From Weeksellaceae bacterium (lineage in GTDB: Bacteria > Bacteroidota > Bacteroidia > Flavobacteriales > Weeksellaceae): 7,940 bases of DNA. The number at the start of each line of letters is the position of its first letter. Positions within the stretch are counted from its first letter, which is position 1. A program made the translations under genes and the position numbers. Where the stretch lies: positions 1 through 7,940 of the forward strand of contig JAQVDG010000084.1 in the NCBI GenBank assembly GCA_028698395.1. Direction: 5' to 3'. Below, piece by piece: positions 1-7,456 of the stretch. The notes below the pieces were generated by a model, which saw nothing but the letters and a program-made list of their open reading frames with translations, did no database searches and had not been told where the DNA came from.

Positions 1-804
1 TTGGATGAAAAAGAAATTTACGGAATTCTTCCTATTTCCCGTGCAGAACAATACGATATGTATGACATCATAAAACGTTTGGTGGATAATTCAGAATTTG
101 ACGAATATAAAGGTGATTATGGAAAAACTTTAATTTGTTGTTACGCCCGGATTGATGGTTGGGCAGTCGGAATTGTAGCCAATCAACGGAAAATTGTAAA
201 ATCAAGAAAAGACGGAATGCAATTTGGCGGAGTAATTTATTCTGATTCAGCCGATAAAGCAACTCGTTTTATTGCCAATTGCAATCAAAAGAAAATTCCT
301 TTAGTCTTTTTACAAGATGTAACCGGCTTTATGGTCGGTTCAAAATCAGAACATGGCGGCATTATCAAAGATGGTGCTAAAATGGTAAATGCAGTAGCTA
401 ATTCAGTCGTTCCAAAATTTACAGTAGTAATTGGAAATTCCTATGGTGCAGGGAATTATGCTATGTGCGGAAAAGCGTATGACCCAAGATTAATTTTTGC
501 CTGGCCTTCGGCACAATTAGCGGTAATGGGCGGTGAACAAGCTGCAAAAGTACTTTTACAAATTCAGGAAGCCACACTGAAAGCCAAAGGAGAAAAAATT
601 GATGAAAAGAAAAAACAGGAATTATTAGATGAAATTACACAAAGGTATAATAAACAGACCAGCCCATATTATGCTGCAGCACGAATTTGGACAGATGCCG
701 TTATACAGCCGACTGATACACGAAAATGGATTTCAATGGGAATTGAAGCCGCCAATCACGCACCAATTGAAAAACCATTTAATTTAGGGGTGATTCAAAC
801 CTAA
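1..804 (+). CDS. Acyl-CoA carboxylase, carboxyltransferase (beta) subunit, methylcrotonyl-CoA type; 5'-truncated
   Basis: This is the C-terminal carboxyltransferase half of a biotin-dependent acyl-CoA carboxylase, which moves the carboxyl group from carboxybiotin to an acyl-CoA in the cytoplasm. The 267 visible residues include the acyl-CoA/biotin pocket signatures TGFMVG (108-113), KDGAKMV (123-129), the glycine-rich IGNSYGAGNYAMCG (144-157) and MGGEQAA (176-182). The end, SPYYAAARIWTDAVIQPTDTR followed by NHAPIEK, resembles methylcrotonyl-CoA carboxylase beta closely, more so than propionyl-CoA carboxylase beta. Full family members are about 510-550 residues, so roughly half lies to the left of the window and the TTG at position 1 is not the true start. 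The frame ends at TAA 802-804. No biotin carboxylase subunit is visible. Substrate is inferred from motif resemblance only: the leucine-degradation substrate 3-methylcrotonyl-CoA is likely, but another branched or short acyl-CoA is possible. Confidence 0.9.
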   Translation: MDEKEIYGILPISRAEQYDMYDIIKRLVDNSEFDEYKGDYGKTLICCYARIDGWAVGIVANQRKIVKSRKDGMQFGGVIYSDSADKATRFIANCNQKKIPLVFLQDVTGFMVGSKSEHGGIIKDGAKMVNAVANSVVPKFTVVIGNSYGAGNYAMCGKAYDPRLIFAWPSAQLAVMGGEQAAKVLLQIQEATLKAKGEKIDEKKKQELLDEITQRYNKQTSPYYAAARIWTDAVIQPTDTRKWISMGIEAANHAPIEKPFNLGVIQT

Positions 805-1002
805 AATAATACTGTCAATTCACCATTTTATTTTTGTTGATAAAGTTTCGTTATAAAATCTTAGTAAGAACTTTATAAATTTCGCAATGGACAAATTATT
901 TCAAAATTCTTCCATAAAAATTAGGATTTATTCTGAATTTCAATAAATTTCAACTAATTAAAATCAATTTATTCTGAAATTTTGTCTGAACTCTCCATTT
1001 TA

Positions 1003-1020
1003 TTTGTCAATTTTGACAAA
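1003..1020. promoter_or_regulatory. Perfect inverted repeat upstream of clpC, candidate activator site
   Basis: TTTGTCAA and TTGACAAA form perfect 8-base arms around a 2-base centre. The centre lies about 65 bases before the transcription start predicted by the sigma-54 element. Fis-type helix-turn-helix domains of sigma-54 activators bind palindromes of this general size, so an enhancer role is reasonable. A further TTTGTC half-site sits 22 bases upstream (981-986), about two helical turns away. The symmetry is directly visible; the function is inferred. A conventional regulator or chance are the alternatives. Confidence 0.45.
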
Positions 1021-1050
1021 ATCTAATTAACAATAAATAGTTAATAACTA

Positions 1051-1065
1051 TGGCACTATTTATGC
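1051..1065 (+). promoter_or_regulatory. Sigma-54 (RpoN) type -24/-12 promoter for clpC
   Basis: TGGCACTATTTATGC matches the sigma-54 consensus TGGCACGnnnnTTGC at all but two positions. It has the diagnostic GG (1052-1053), exactly ten bases, then GC (1064-1065). Transcription would start near 1077 and leave a leader of about 34 bases before the clpC ATG. Sigma-54 promoters need an ATP-driven activator bound upstream, and a palindrome lies at a suitable side and distance. Whether this organism encodes RpoN cannot be seen here. Confidence 0.6.
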
Positions 1066-1110
1066 GATTAACACTAAGAAGTAACTATATTTGTTATTAA
1101 GAGACTAAAT

Positions 1111-3639
1111 ATGAACGATAATTTTTCACAAAAAGTTAAAGATGTAATTGCTTACAGCAAGGAAGAAGCACTCCGATTGGGACACAATCAAATCGGAACC
1201 GAACATCTGCTATTGGGCATACTGAGGGAGGGCGACAGCAAAGCGGTAGCCATTCTTGAAAGTTTAGATACTGATTTGAAGGAAATTCGAGAAAAAATAG
1301 AAAATCTTGCTCCTCCTCACGAAAACTTCTCCTCTAAAAAGCAAAATCTTCAACTAACGAAACAAGCTGAAAGAGCTTTAAAAACGACTTTTTTAGAAGC
1401 AAAATTATTCAAAAACACTACGGTTAACACAGTTCATCTATTATTGTGTATTTTACGTAATGAAAATGATCCTACTACCAAACTGCTAAAAAATCTGAAT
1501 ATCGACTATACTTCTGTAAAAAACGAATTCAATTTTCATTTTTCAAATGAAGAGATTACAGAAACTCCTCGTGCAGATTCCGGTTTAGAAGACGATGAAG
1601 AGAGAGCTTCTTATGAAAAACTAAATCCTCAAAAACCCGGAAACAGTAAAAGCAAAACTCCAGTTTTAGATAATTTCGGACGGGATTTAACTCAAATTGC
1701 TTTAGAAGGAAAATTAGATCCTGTAGTTGGTCGAGAAAAGGAAATTGAACGAGTTTCACAGATTCTGAGTCGCCGAAAAAAGAACAATCCTTTACTAATT
1801 GGAGAACCCGGAGTAGGAAAATCAGCTATTGCAGAAGGTTTAGCTCTTCGGATTATTCAACGAAAAGTATCCCGAGTTCTGTACAACAAACGAGTTGTTA
1901 CTCTGGATTTAGCAAGTTTAGTTGCCGGAACTAAATACCGGGGGCAATTTGAAGAAAGAATGAAAGCCATCATGAATGAATTAGAAAAAAATGATGACAT
2001 TATTCTTTTCATTGACGAACTACACACCATAGTCGGAGCGGGAGGAGCAACCGGTTCTTTGGATGCTTCCAATATGTTCAAACCGGCTTTGGCAAGAGGT
2101 GAATTACAATGTATAGGTGCTACAACTTTAGACGAATACAGACAATATATAGAAAAAGACGGTGCTTTGGTTCGACGTTTCCAAACCGTTATAGTTGACC
2201 CGACTTCTGCAGAAGAAACTGTTCAAATTCTACATCAAATTAAAGACAAATACGAGGCACATCACAATGTAAATTATACCGATGAAGCAATTTTAGCCTG
2301 TGTTTCTTTGACTAATCGATACATCACCGACCGTTATTTACCCGATAAAGCAATTGATGCTTTGGACGAAGCCGGATCAAGAGTTCATATTAAAAATATC
2401 AAAGTTCCAAAAGAAATCATTGATTTAGAAAAGAAATTAGAGGAAGTCCGAGAAGAAAAAAGTCACGTAGTAAAAAGTCAAAAATACGAAGAAGCAGCAC
2501 GTTTGCGCGATACAGAAAAACAAATTGAATTTCAATTAAAAAATGCTCAATCAAAATGGATTCAGGCTTCTAAAGATAATCGTGAAACTGTAACAGATGA
2601 AAATGTTGCAGAGGTTGTTTCCATGATGAGTGGAATTCCGGTTCATAGAGTTGCTGAAAAAGAATTGAAAAAATTAGCTCAAATGAACGAGTTAATGAAA
2701 GGAAAAGTAATCGGTCAAGATGAAGCGATTCACAAAGTTGTTAAAGCCATACAACGTAATCGTGCCGGTTTAAATGACCCGGGAAAACCAATTGGTTCCT
2801 TTATTTTTCTGGGAACTACCGGAGTTGGAAAAACACAATTGGCAAAAGTCTTGGCGACTGAATTATTTGATTCGCCCGATACTCTAATTCGGATTGATAT
2901 GAGCGAATACATGGAAAAATTCGCAATTTCAAGACTAATCGGAGCTCCTCCGGGTTATGTCGGATATGAAGAAGGCGGTCAATTAACTGAAGCAGTCCGA
3001 AGAAAACCTTATTCCGTTATTCTATTAGACGAAATCGAAAAAGCGCATCCGGATGTCTATAATATTTTACTTCAAATTTTGGATGATGGACATATTACAG
3101 ACAGTTTAGGAAGAAAAGTTGATTTTAGAAATACCATAATTATATTAACTTCCAATATTGGAACCCGTCAATTAAAAGATTTTGGTGATGGTGTCGGATT
3201 CGGAACAACAGCGAAAAAAGACAGTTCGGATGAAAGAGCAAAAAGTACCATTGAAAATGCTCTGAAAAAAACATTTGCTCCCGAATTCCTGAACCGTATT
3301 GATGATATTATTATTTTCAATGCTTTGACCAAAGATGACATTGCAGAAATCATTGATATTGAATTGGAAAAATTATATCAACGCCTGAGCGGTTTAGGAT
3401 ATGAATTGGAACTAACTAAAGAAGCCCGGGATTTTATTGCTGATAAAGGATTTGACAAAGATTACGGAGCAAGACCTTTGCAAAGAGCTATTCAAAAATA
3501 CATTGAAGATCCGATTGCTGAGGAAATCATAAACTCTGAAATTTCTGAGGGAGATCGATTATTATTGGAAGTAAATGATACTAAAGATGGTGTTAAAATC
3601 ACAGTAAAAGGAAAATCAACCGAGCAAAAATCAGAATAA
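1111..3639 (+). CDS. clpC: ClpC, AAA+ unfoldase subunit of the Clp protease
   Basis: ClpC is a cytoplasmic class I Hsp100 hexamer that unfolds proteins and feeds them into the ClpP chamber. All 842 residues are present, normal for the family. An N-terminal double Clp-N repeat (about 3-145) is followed by AAA+ domain 1 with Walker A GEPGVGKS (231-238) and Walker B FIDE (300-303). A coiled middle domain carries the UVR-like stretch [13 protein letters not shown] (458-470). AAA+ domain 2 has Walker A GTTGVGKT (568-575), Walker B LLDE (638-641) and sensor-2 GARPLQR (786-792). The loop VGF at 695-697 matches the ClpP-docking loop of ClpC, and together with the short middle domain it separates this protein from ClpB. 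Both ATPase sites look intact. The ATG at 1111 gives the standard N-terminus ([34 protein letters not shown]). The gene is flanked by its own promoter candidate and a terminator, so it is probably monocistronic; clpP is not nearby. Confidence 0.97.
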   Translation: MNDNFSQKVKDVIAYSKEEALRLGHNQIGTEHLLLGILREGDSKAVAILESLDTDLKEIREKIENLAPPHENFSSKKQNLQLTKQAERALKTTFLEAKLFKNTTVNTVHLLLCILRNENDPTTKLLKNLNIDYTSVKNEFNFHFSNEEITETPRADSGLEDDEERASYEKLNPQKPGNSKSKTPVLDNFGRDLTQIALEGKLDPVVGREKEIERVSQILSRRKKNNPLLIGEPGVGKSAIAEGLALRIIQRKVSRVLYNKRVVTLDLASLVAGTKYRGQFEERMKAIMNELEKNDDIILFIDELHTIVGAGGATGSLDASNMFKPALARGELQCIGATTLDEYRQYIEKDGALVRRFQTVIVDPTSAEETVQILHQIKDKYEAHHNVNYTDEAILACVSLTNRYITDRYLPDKAIDALDEAGSRVHIKNIKVPKEIIDLEKKLEEVREEKSHVVKSQKYEEAARLRDTEKQIEFQLKNAQSKWIQASKDNRETVTDENVAEVVSMMSGIPVHRVAEKELKKLAQMNELMKGKVIGQDEAIHKVVKAIQRNRAGLNDPGKPIGSFIFLGTTGVGKTQLAKVLATELFDSPDTLIRIDMSEYMEKFAISRLIGAPPGYVGYEEGGQLTEAVRRKPYSVILLDEIEKAHPDVYNILLQILDDGHITDSLGRKVDFRNTIIILTSNIGTRQLKDFGDGVGFGTTAKKDSSDERAKSTIENALKKTFAPEFLNRIDDIIIFNALTKDDIAEIIDIELEKLYQRLSGLGYELELTKEARDFIADKGFDKDYGARPLQRAIQKYIEDPIAEEIINSEISEGDRLLLEVNDTKDGVKITVKGKSTEQKSE

Positions 3640-3661
3640 AACAAATTAAATTTAATATTTC

Positions 3662-3694
3662 AAGGCTTCCTTTTAACTTTTGGAAGCCTTTTTT
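3662..3694 (+). terminator. Rho-independent terminator of clpC
   Basis: A perfect 9-base stem, AAGGCTTCC (3662-3670) with GGAAGCCTT (3682-3690), encloses an 11-base loop. The T-run begins inside the 3' arm and continues to 3694. It starts 22 bases after the clpC stop codon. It should uncouple clpC from the downstream outer-membrane protein gene. Confidence 0.9.
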
Positions 3695-3991
3695 ATTAAT
3701 TTAACTTTTCTTTGTTATTACCGTAAAATCAATTTTAACTTTATCTCTCCATTTGTTTGTACAACAGCTTTACACTTATGATTGATTATTGAATTTTTGA
3801 TGTAGTTTTCAAATTTAAAATTATTACTATTTCATAAAAACAGCCAATTCAATCATAAAAAAATAAAAACACACTTTTAATTATAAAAAAACTTTTTACT
3901 TTTAGCCTTTAAATTTTTGTATCAAATTTACACTTCATTCAAAAATAATTAAAATTTATTTGTAGATTCGGACGATTTTTAAATAGATTGA

Positions 3992-4022
3992 TTGCAGAAA
4001 AAATTCATTTTCATAGTTTTTG
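3992..4022 (+). promoter_or_regulatory. Candidate Bacteroidota housekeeping promoter of the PorP/SprF gene
   Basis: TTG (3992-3994) is followed after 19 bases by TAGTTTTTG (4014-4022). This resembles the Bacteroidota primary-sigma pattern TTG-N19-TAnnTTTG with one extra base inside the -7 element. Transcription would begin near 4028 and give a leader of about 45 bases. The one-base misfit keeps confidence low. Confidence 0.35.
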
Positions 4023-4071
4023 CTGTACAATAATAATAAGTAGGGGTTAAAAGCGTTAGGTTAAATAGAAC

Positions 4072-5034
4072 ATGGGAAAAAAAATAATAACAACACTTTT
4101 GTTGGTTTTTTGTTTAAACTTGGGAGCACAGGAAAGTTTACCTTTTTATAAACATTATTTGATTGGAGATAGTTATTTAATTAACCCCTCCTATGCGGGA
4201 GCAGATCCGGAAGTTTTGAATGTAACAGCTACTTATGCAAATCAATGGGCGGATTTACCTGATAGTCCAAGTACGCAAACTTTGAGCGCACACGCAACAG
4301 TAGCAGATCGTTTGGCTTTTGGATTTTATATTTTTAATGACCGAAACGGTTTAACCAGCATGAGAGGTGTGAATATTTCCGCTGCTTACCATATTCCAAT
4401 ACGAAGTAGAGAACGTGAATGGGGAGAAGGGGAAGATGTATTCTCTTTTGGTTTATCGTACAATGGTTTTCAGCAAAAATTAGACTTAGACCGGGTTATT
4501 GCTAACAACCCAAATGATCCGACTTTGGTTGATCCTAATCATTTTTTAAATTATTTTAATGTAGGAATATCATTTCGTTATGCCAATGCTTTTGGAGGAA
4601 TTTCAGTTTTGGACATTCCTTTAATCAGTCATGAAGGTATTGCAAATGGCGTAGAACCTTTGCCAACTTGGTATAATTTTACTTTAGGCTACAATGTATG
4701 GCTATTCGATGGCGTCTTGACTCTTTATCCTTCTGCTATCATGTATTTGAATGCTAATTCGGCACGAAAATTTGACTTGAATTTAATGTCACATATTTCA
4801 TTTGGAAACAACCACCAAGGAGTTGATTTAGGAGTTTCTTACCGCCAAGATACCGACAAAAATGGTTCTCAGGGACTAAGCGTTTCTCCTATTATGAAAC
4901 TTAAAATCGGGGGATTAAAACTCGGTATGTCGTATGATATCGGATTATCTGATATTGCCAAAGAAGCTGGCAACGGCTTTATGTTCAGTTTAGGATACAA
5001 CTTTAAAAATCCTTTTAATCCTTATTATCAATAA
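4072..5034 (+). CDS. PorP/SprF-family type IX secretion outer-membrane protein
   Basis: This 320-residue beta-barrel protein belongs to the PorP/SprF family. Members help type IX secretion clients, notably SprB-like adhesins with type B C-terminal domains, to reach or attach to the cell surface. A Sec signal peptide (MGKKIITTLLLVFCLNLGA) probably ends before Q20. The family hallmark INPSYAGA is at 37-44. Alternating strands follow, such as FSFGLSYNGF (124-133) and FNVGISFRYANAFGGISV (162-179). The C-terminal SYDIGLSDIAKEAGNGFMFSLGYNF (287-311) is also typical. Many family members lie directly downstream of a large adhesin gene with a gliding-motility C-terminal domain. Here the upstream neighbour is clpC beyond a terminator, so the gene stands alone and its client is not visible. 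The family assignment is firm. Equivalence to the core component PorP or to SprF is not established. Confidence 0.93.
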   Translation: MGKKIITTLLLVFCLNLGAQESLPFYKHYLIGDSYLINPSYAGADPEVLNVTATYANQWADLPDSPSTQTLSAHATVADRLAFGFYIFNDRNGLTSMRGVNISAAYHIPIRSREREWGEGEDVFSFGLSYNGFQQKLDLDRVIANNPNDPTLVDPNHFLNYFNVGISFRYANAFGGISVLDIPLISHEGIANGVEPLPTWYNFTLGYNVWLFDGVLTLYPSAIMYLNANSARKFDLNLMSHISFGNNHQGVDLGVSYRQDTDKNGSQGLSVSPIMKLKIGGLKLGMSYDIGLSDIAKEAGNGFMFSLGYNFKNPFNPYYQ

Positions 5035-5066
5035 AAAAATACCGGAGATTAAAATTTTCACCTACT

Positions 5067-5130
5067 AAAAAACTGTCTAAGTTTTATCAAAATTATATCA
5101 AATAAAATCGACTTACTTAAACAGTTTTTA
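5067..5130. terminator. Probable bidirectional terminator between convergent genes
   Basis: AAAAACTGT (5068-5076) pairs with ACAGTTTTT (5121-5129). Inside this, TAAGT (5078-5082) can pair with ACTTA (5111-5115), and an inner TTTTAT/ATAAAA pair is partly compatible. The result is a long imperfect stem whose outer ends give a T-run on both strands. It sits between the stop codons of two convergent genes, as expected of a shared terminator. Its low GC content and large loop weaken the call. Confidence 0.45.
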
Positions 5131-5146
5131 ACTTTTTTAAAAGATT

Positions 5147-6604
5147 CTATTTTTTAGGAATTCTTTTCAATACTTCTAAAAAATACTGATAAAATTTCTG
5201 AACTGAAGCAATTTCAACTCTTTCATCAGGTGAATGAGGCCCGCTAATATTTGGTCCGAATGAAATCATATCCATATCCGGATAATGACCACCAATAAGA
5301 CCACATTCCAAACCGCCGTGGGTGGCAATAATTTTAGGTTCTTCACCAAACATTTCTTTATAAAGTGCTTGCATAACATCTAAAATTTCAGAATTTACAT
5401 TAGGTCTCCAACCCGGATAACCTCCTGAAAATTCCACTTGAAATCCGGCTAATTCAAATCCGGATTTTAAAGAAGCCGTAATCGCTTTCTTTCCGGATTC
5501 AATAGCTGAACGAGATAAACAAAGAATTTTCATTTCACCGTTTCCAACTATTACATTAGCAACATTATTTGAAGTCTCCGTAACACCTTCCATTTCCGGA
5601 CTCATTCGATAAACTCCGTTATAAGCTGATAGTAAAGCATAAGCTAAGTTTTGAGTTTCTTTCAAAGAAGCAACTTTTGACTGTAAATCTACATCCGAAA
5701 TTTCTATTTTTAAATTAGGTTCAATACTCAAAAACTCATTTAGAATATCGGTTTTTAGATTTTCAAAAGCTTCTTTTGCATCGTTTAATTTTTCATTAGG
5801 AATACTCACAATGAAATATCCTTCTCTTGGAATAGCGTTTCGCAATCCGCCACTGTTCATTTCAGCAATTTGCGCATCGAAATCCAAACCTTCATAAAGA
5901 AAACGAGCTAAAAGTTTATTGGAATTTCCTAATCCTAACTGAATATCCCCTCCCGAATGACCTCCTTTTAATCCTTTTAAATCAACTTTTACAGAAGAAA
6001 AATTCCCACTTAAACTTTCAGGTTGATACGATTTTGTTGCGGTTACATCCAAACCTCCGGCACACGAAATAGTCAATTCGTCATCATCTTCTGTGTCTAA
6101 ATTCAATAAAATTTCACCTTCTAAAATAGATTCATTTAAATTGATAGCTCCCGTCATTCCGGTTTCTTCATCAATGGTAAACAAAGCTTCTATGGCTGGA
6201 TGCTCAATTTTATCAGATTCCAAAACACTCATTATAGTAGCTACGCCAATTCCATTATCGGCACCTAAAGTTGTTCCATCGGCTTTAACGAATTTCCCGT
6301 TTTCTACAAACATTTTAATTCCTTGTGTATCGAAATCAAAATCCACATCGTTATTCTTCTGACAAACCATATCCAAATGCGATTGCAAGACTATGGTTTT
6401 TCTGTCTTCCATTCCTTTTGAAGCTGGTTTTTTGATGACTACATTTCCAATCTCATCAGTCAAAGTCTCTAAATTCAGGTTTTTCCCAAATTCAACCATA
6501 AATTCTCTTACTTTTTCTTCTTTTTTGGAAGGACGCGGGATTTTATTTAATTCAATAAAATTTCTCCAAATATTTTGGGGTTCTAATTGTGCTATATCAC
6601 TCAT
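5147..6604 (-). CDS. pepD: Aminoacyl-histidine dipeptidase / cytosol non-specific dipeptidase (peptidase M20C)
   Basis: PepD is a cytosolic two-zinc peptidase that cleaves a broad range of dipeptides, including Xaa-His such as carnosine, and finishes intracellular peptide degradation. The 485 residues match the family length, and every metal and catalytic position known for E. coli PepD has an equivalent. These are HLD with H76 and catalytic D78, GADNG with D116, DEE with catalytic E146 and metal ligand E147, NLD with D170, and GPHSPDER with H457. The dimerisation (lid) domain lies between about 205 and 385 and starts with GLKGGHSGGD (211-220). No signal peptide is present. The start MSDIAQLEP at 6604 follows an A-rich leader, normal for this phylum, and the stop is TAG. 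The nucleotidyltransferase gene lies 100 bases upstream on the same strand, but a separate promoter candidate in that gap suggests independent expression. Confidence 0.96.
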   Translation of the reverse strand: MSDIAQLEPQNIWRNFIELNKIPRPSKKEEKVREFMVEFGKNLNLETLTDEIGNVVIKKPASKGMEDRKTIVLQSHLDMVCQKNNDVDFDFDTQGIKMFVENGKFVKADGTTLGADNGIGVATIMSVLESDKIEHPAIEALFTIDEETGMTGAINLNESILEGEILLNLDTEDDDELTISCAGGLDVTATKSYQPESLSGNFSSVKVDLKGLKGGHSGGDIQLGLGNSNKLLARFLYEGLDFDAQIAEMNSGGLRNAIPREGYFIVSIPNEKLNDAKEAFENLKTDILNEFLSIEPNLKIEISDVDLQSKVASLKETQNLAYALLSAYNGVYRMSPEMEGVTETSNNVANVIVGNGEMKILCLSRSAIESGKKAITASLKSGFELAGFQVEFSGGYPGWRPNVNSEILDVMQALYKEMFGEEPKIIATHGGLECGLIGGHYPDMDMISFGPNISGPHSPDERVEIASVQKFYQYFLEVLKRIPKK

Positions 6605-6629
6605 TTTTATTGTTTTTTTATTAATTAGG

Positions 6630-6660
6630 CTAAATTAAGAAACAGTTTAAATTTTACCAA
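6630..6660 (-). promoter_or_regulatory. Candidate promoter of pepD
   Basis: Read on the minus strand, TTG (6660-6658) is followed after 20 bases by TAATTTAG (6637-6630). This is one mismatch from the Bacteroidota -7 element TAnnTTTG at an accepted spacing. Transcription would start near 6624, about 20 bases before the ATG. Two copies of AGTTTAAATT, at 6644-6653 and 6665-6674 on the plus strand, flank the TTG element with 21-base periodicity and could be regulator sites. Confidence 0.45.
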
Positions 6661-6704
6661 CAAGAGTTTAAATTAAATCTCTCCATTACTTTCAATTTCA
6701 AATC

Positions 6705-7442
6705 TCACACAAACAAATGTTCTGCTTGAATTATACTTTCAGGTTTTCCAACATCTATAAATTTTCCTCCGGAATGGTCAAATCCCAAAATACGTTCATT
6801 TTTCATCAAATCCATATAGGTTTTAATCACAGAAAATTTACCCGATTCAGGCATTTTTGTAAAAATTCGAGGATTTATAAGATGAATTCCACTGAATGCA
6901 AATTCCTTCAATTCCTCATCAGAACAACTAATTTCCTCTGAAGTACTAAAATTTTTCCATCCTTTTAATTCTTTATTTTTTTGAAACAATAATTTCCGTG
7001 AACTTTCACGGTCAGAAACTGCCAAAGTCGCCAAAGGTTGGTGCTGATAATGAAATTGTATGAAATCTTCTAAATTCAGATCAGTGAGAATGTCCACATT
7101 CATCAATAAAAAAGATTCATCGCCCAATAATTTTTTAGCTTTGACCAAACCACCCCCGGTTTCTAAAACTTCTTTCGTTTCGTCTGAAATCTGAATTTGA
7201 ACACCAAAATCATTGTTCTCTTTTAGATAATTTTTAATTTGTTCAGCAAAATGATGCACATTTATCACAAACTCATTTACACCAAAATCTTTTAAATATT
7301 CAATATTCCGTTGTAGCAAAGTTTTTCCATTTACCATTGCTAATGCTTTAGGATGATGGTTTGTAAAAGGCTTAAGTCGCGTACCCAAACCAGCTGCTAA
7401 AATCATGGCTTTGGGCAATCCTGAAGTGGGAAATGTAAACAT
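6705..7442 (-). CDS. MurU-like sugar-1-phosphate nucleotidyltransferase
   Basis: This cytoplasmic enzyme would join a nucleoside triphosphate to a sugar 1-phosphate, giving an NDP-sugar and pyrophosphate. The 245-residue Rossmann-like domain has the nucleotide-binding signature MILAAGLGTRLKPFTNHHPKAL (13-34, with conserved K32). It also has the ETGGG motif (94-98), the metal-binding NVD (115-117) and the late metal/sugar motif FIDVGKPE (229-236). Its size, LETGGG and NVD resemble MurU, the MurNAc-1-phosphate uridylyltransferase of peptidoglycan recycling, better than the longer RmlA or GalU enzymes. The MurU partner kinase AmgK is not in the window, so the sugar is unproven; a mannose-1-phosphate guanylyltransferase-like role is possible. 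The ATG at 7442 gives a ten-residue lead (MFTFPTSGLP) before the usual family start. The frame is closed upstream by a TAA at 7481-7479, and the internal ATG at M13 is an alternative start. Confidence 0.85.
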   Translation of the reverse strand: MFTFPTSGLPKAMILAAGLGTRLKPFTNHHPKALAMVNGKTLLQRNIEYLKDFGVNEFVINVHHFAEQIKNYLKENNDFGVQIQISDETKEVLETGGGLVKAKKLLGDESFLLMNVDILTDLNLEDFIQFHYQHQPLATLAVSDRESSRKLLFQKNKELKGWKNFSTSEEISCSDEELKEFAFSGIHLINPRIFTKMPESGKFSVIKTYMDLMKNERILGFDHSGGKFIDVGKPESIIQAEHLFV

Positions 7443-7456
7443 AATGTAAAATTCAT

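Larger units (their letters stand above)
805..1110. other. Intergenic region, carboxylase to clpC
   Basis: This 306-base AT-rich gap has no credible coding frame. I found no convincing hairpin terminator just after the carboxylase stop. The half nearest clpC carries the interesting sequence: a repeated 12-mer ATTTATTCTGAA (926-937 and 967-978), a TTTGTC half-site (981-986), an 18-base palindrome (1003-1020) and a sigma-54-type promoter (1051-1065). The density of signals suggests that the gap mainly serves to control clpC. Confidence 0.7.
3640..4071. other. Intergenic region, clpC to PorP/SprF gene
   Basis: This 432-base gap is very AT-rich and has no credible coding frame on either strand. 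It begins with the clpC terminator (3662-3694). It also holds two related blocks, TTTGTA-N7-TTTACACTT (3756-3777) and TTTGTA-N5-TTTACACTT (3916-3935), and a candidate promoter close to the next gene (3992-4022). A small non-coding RNA could be present, but nothing specific supports one. Confidence 0.6.

Noticed and set aside
1086..1093. TATATTTG, an exact match to the Bacteroidota -7 element TAnnTTTG, just before clpC
   Set aside because: No TTG lies 17-21 bases upstream and the leader would be only about 12 bases. The sigma-54 element is the better candidate, although a second weak promoter is not excluded.
1556..3353. Several short minus-strand open frames inside clpC
   Set aside because: They are codon-bias shadows of a highly conserved gene; none has recognisable motifs or its own control signals.
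6093..6638. Two plus-strand open frames opposite pepD (6093-6362 and 6393-6638)
   Set aside because: They lie antisense to a gene with all catalytic residues intact, their translations are low-complexity and S/F/I-rich, and no promoter signal is evident.
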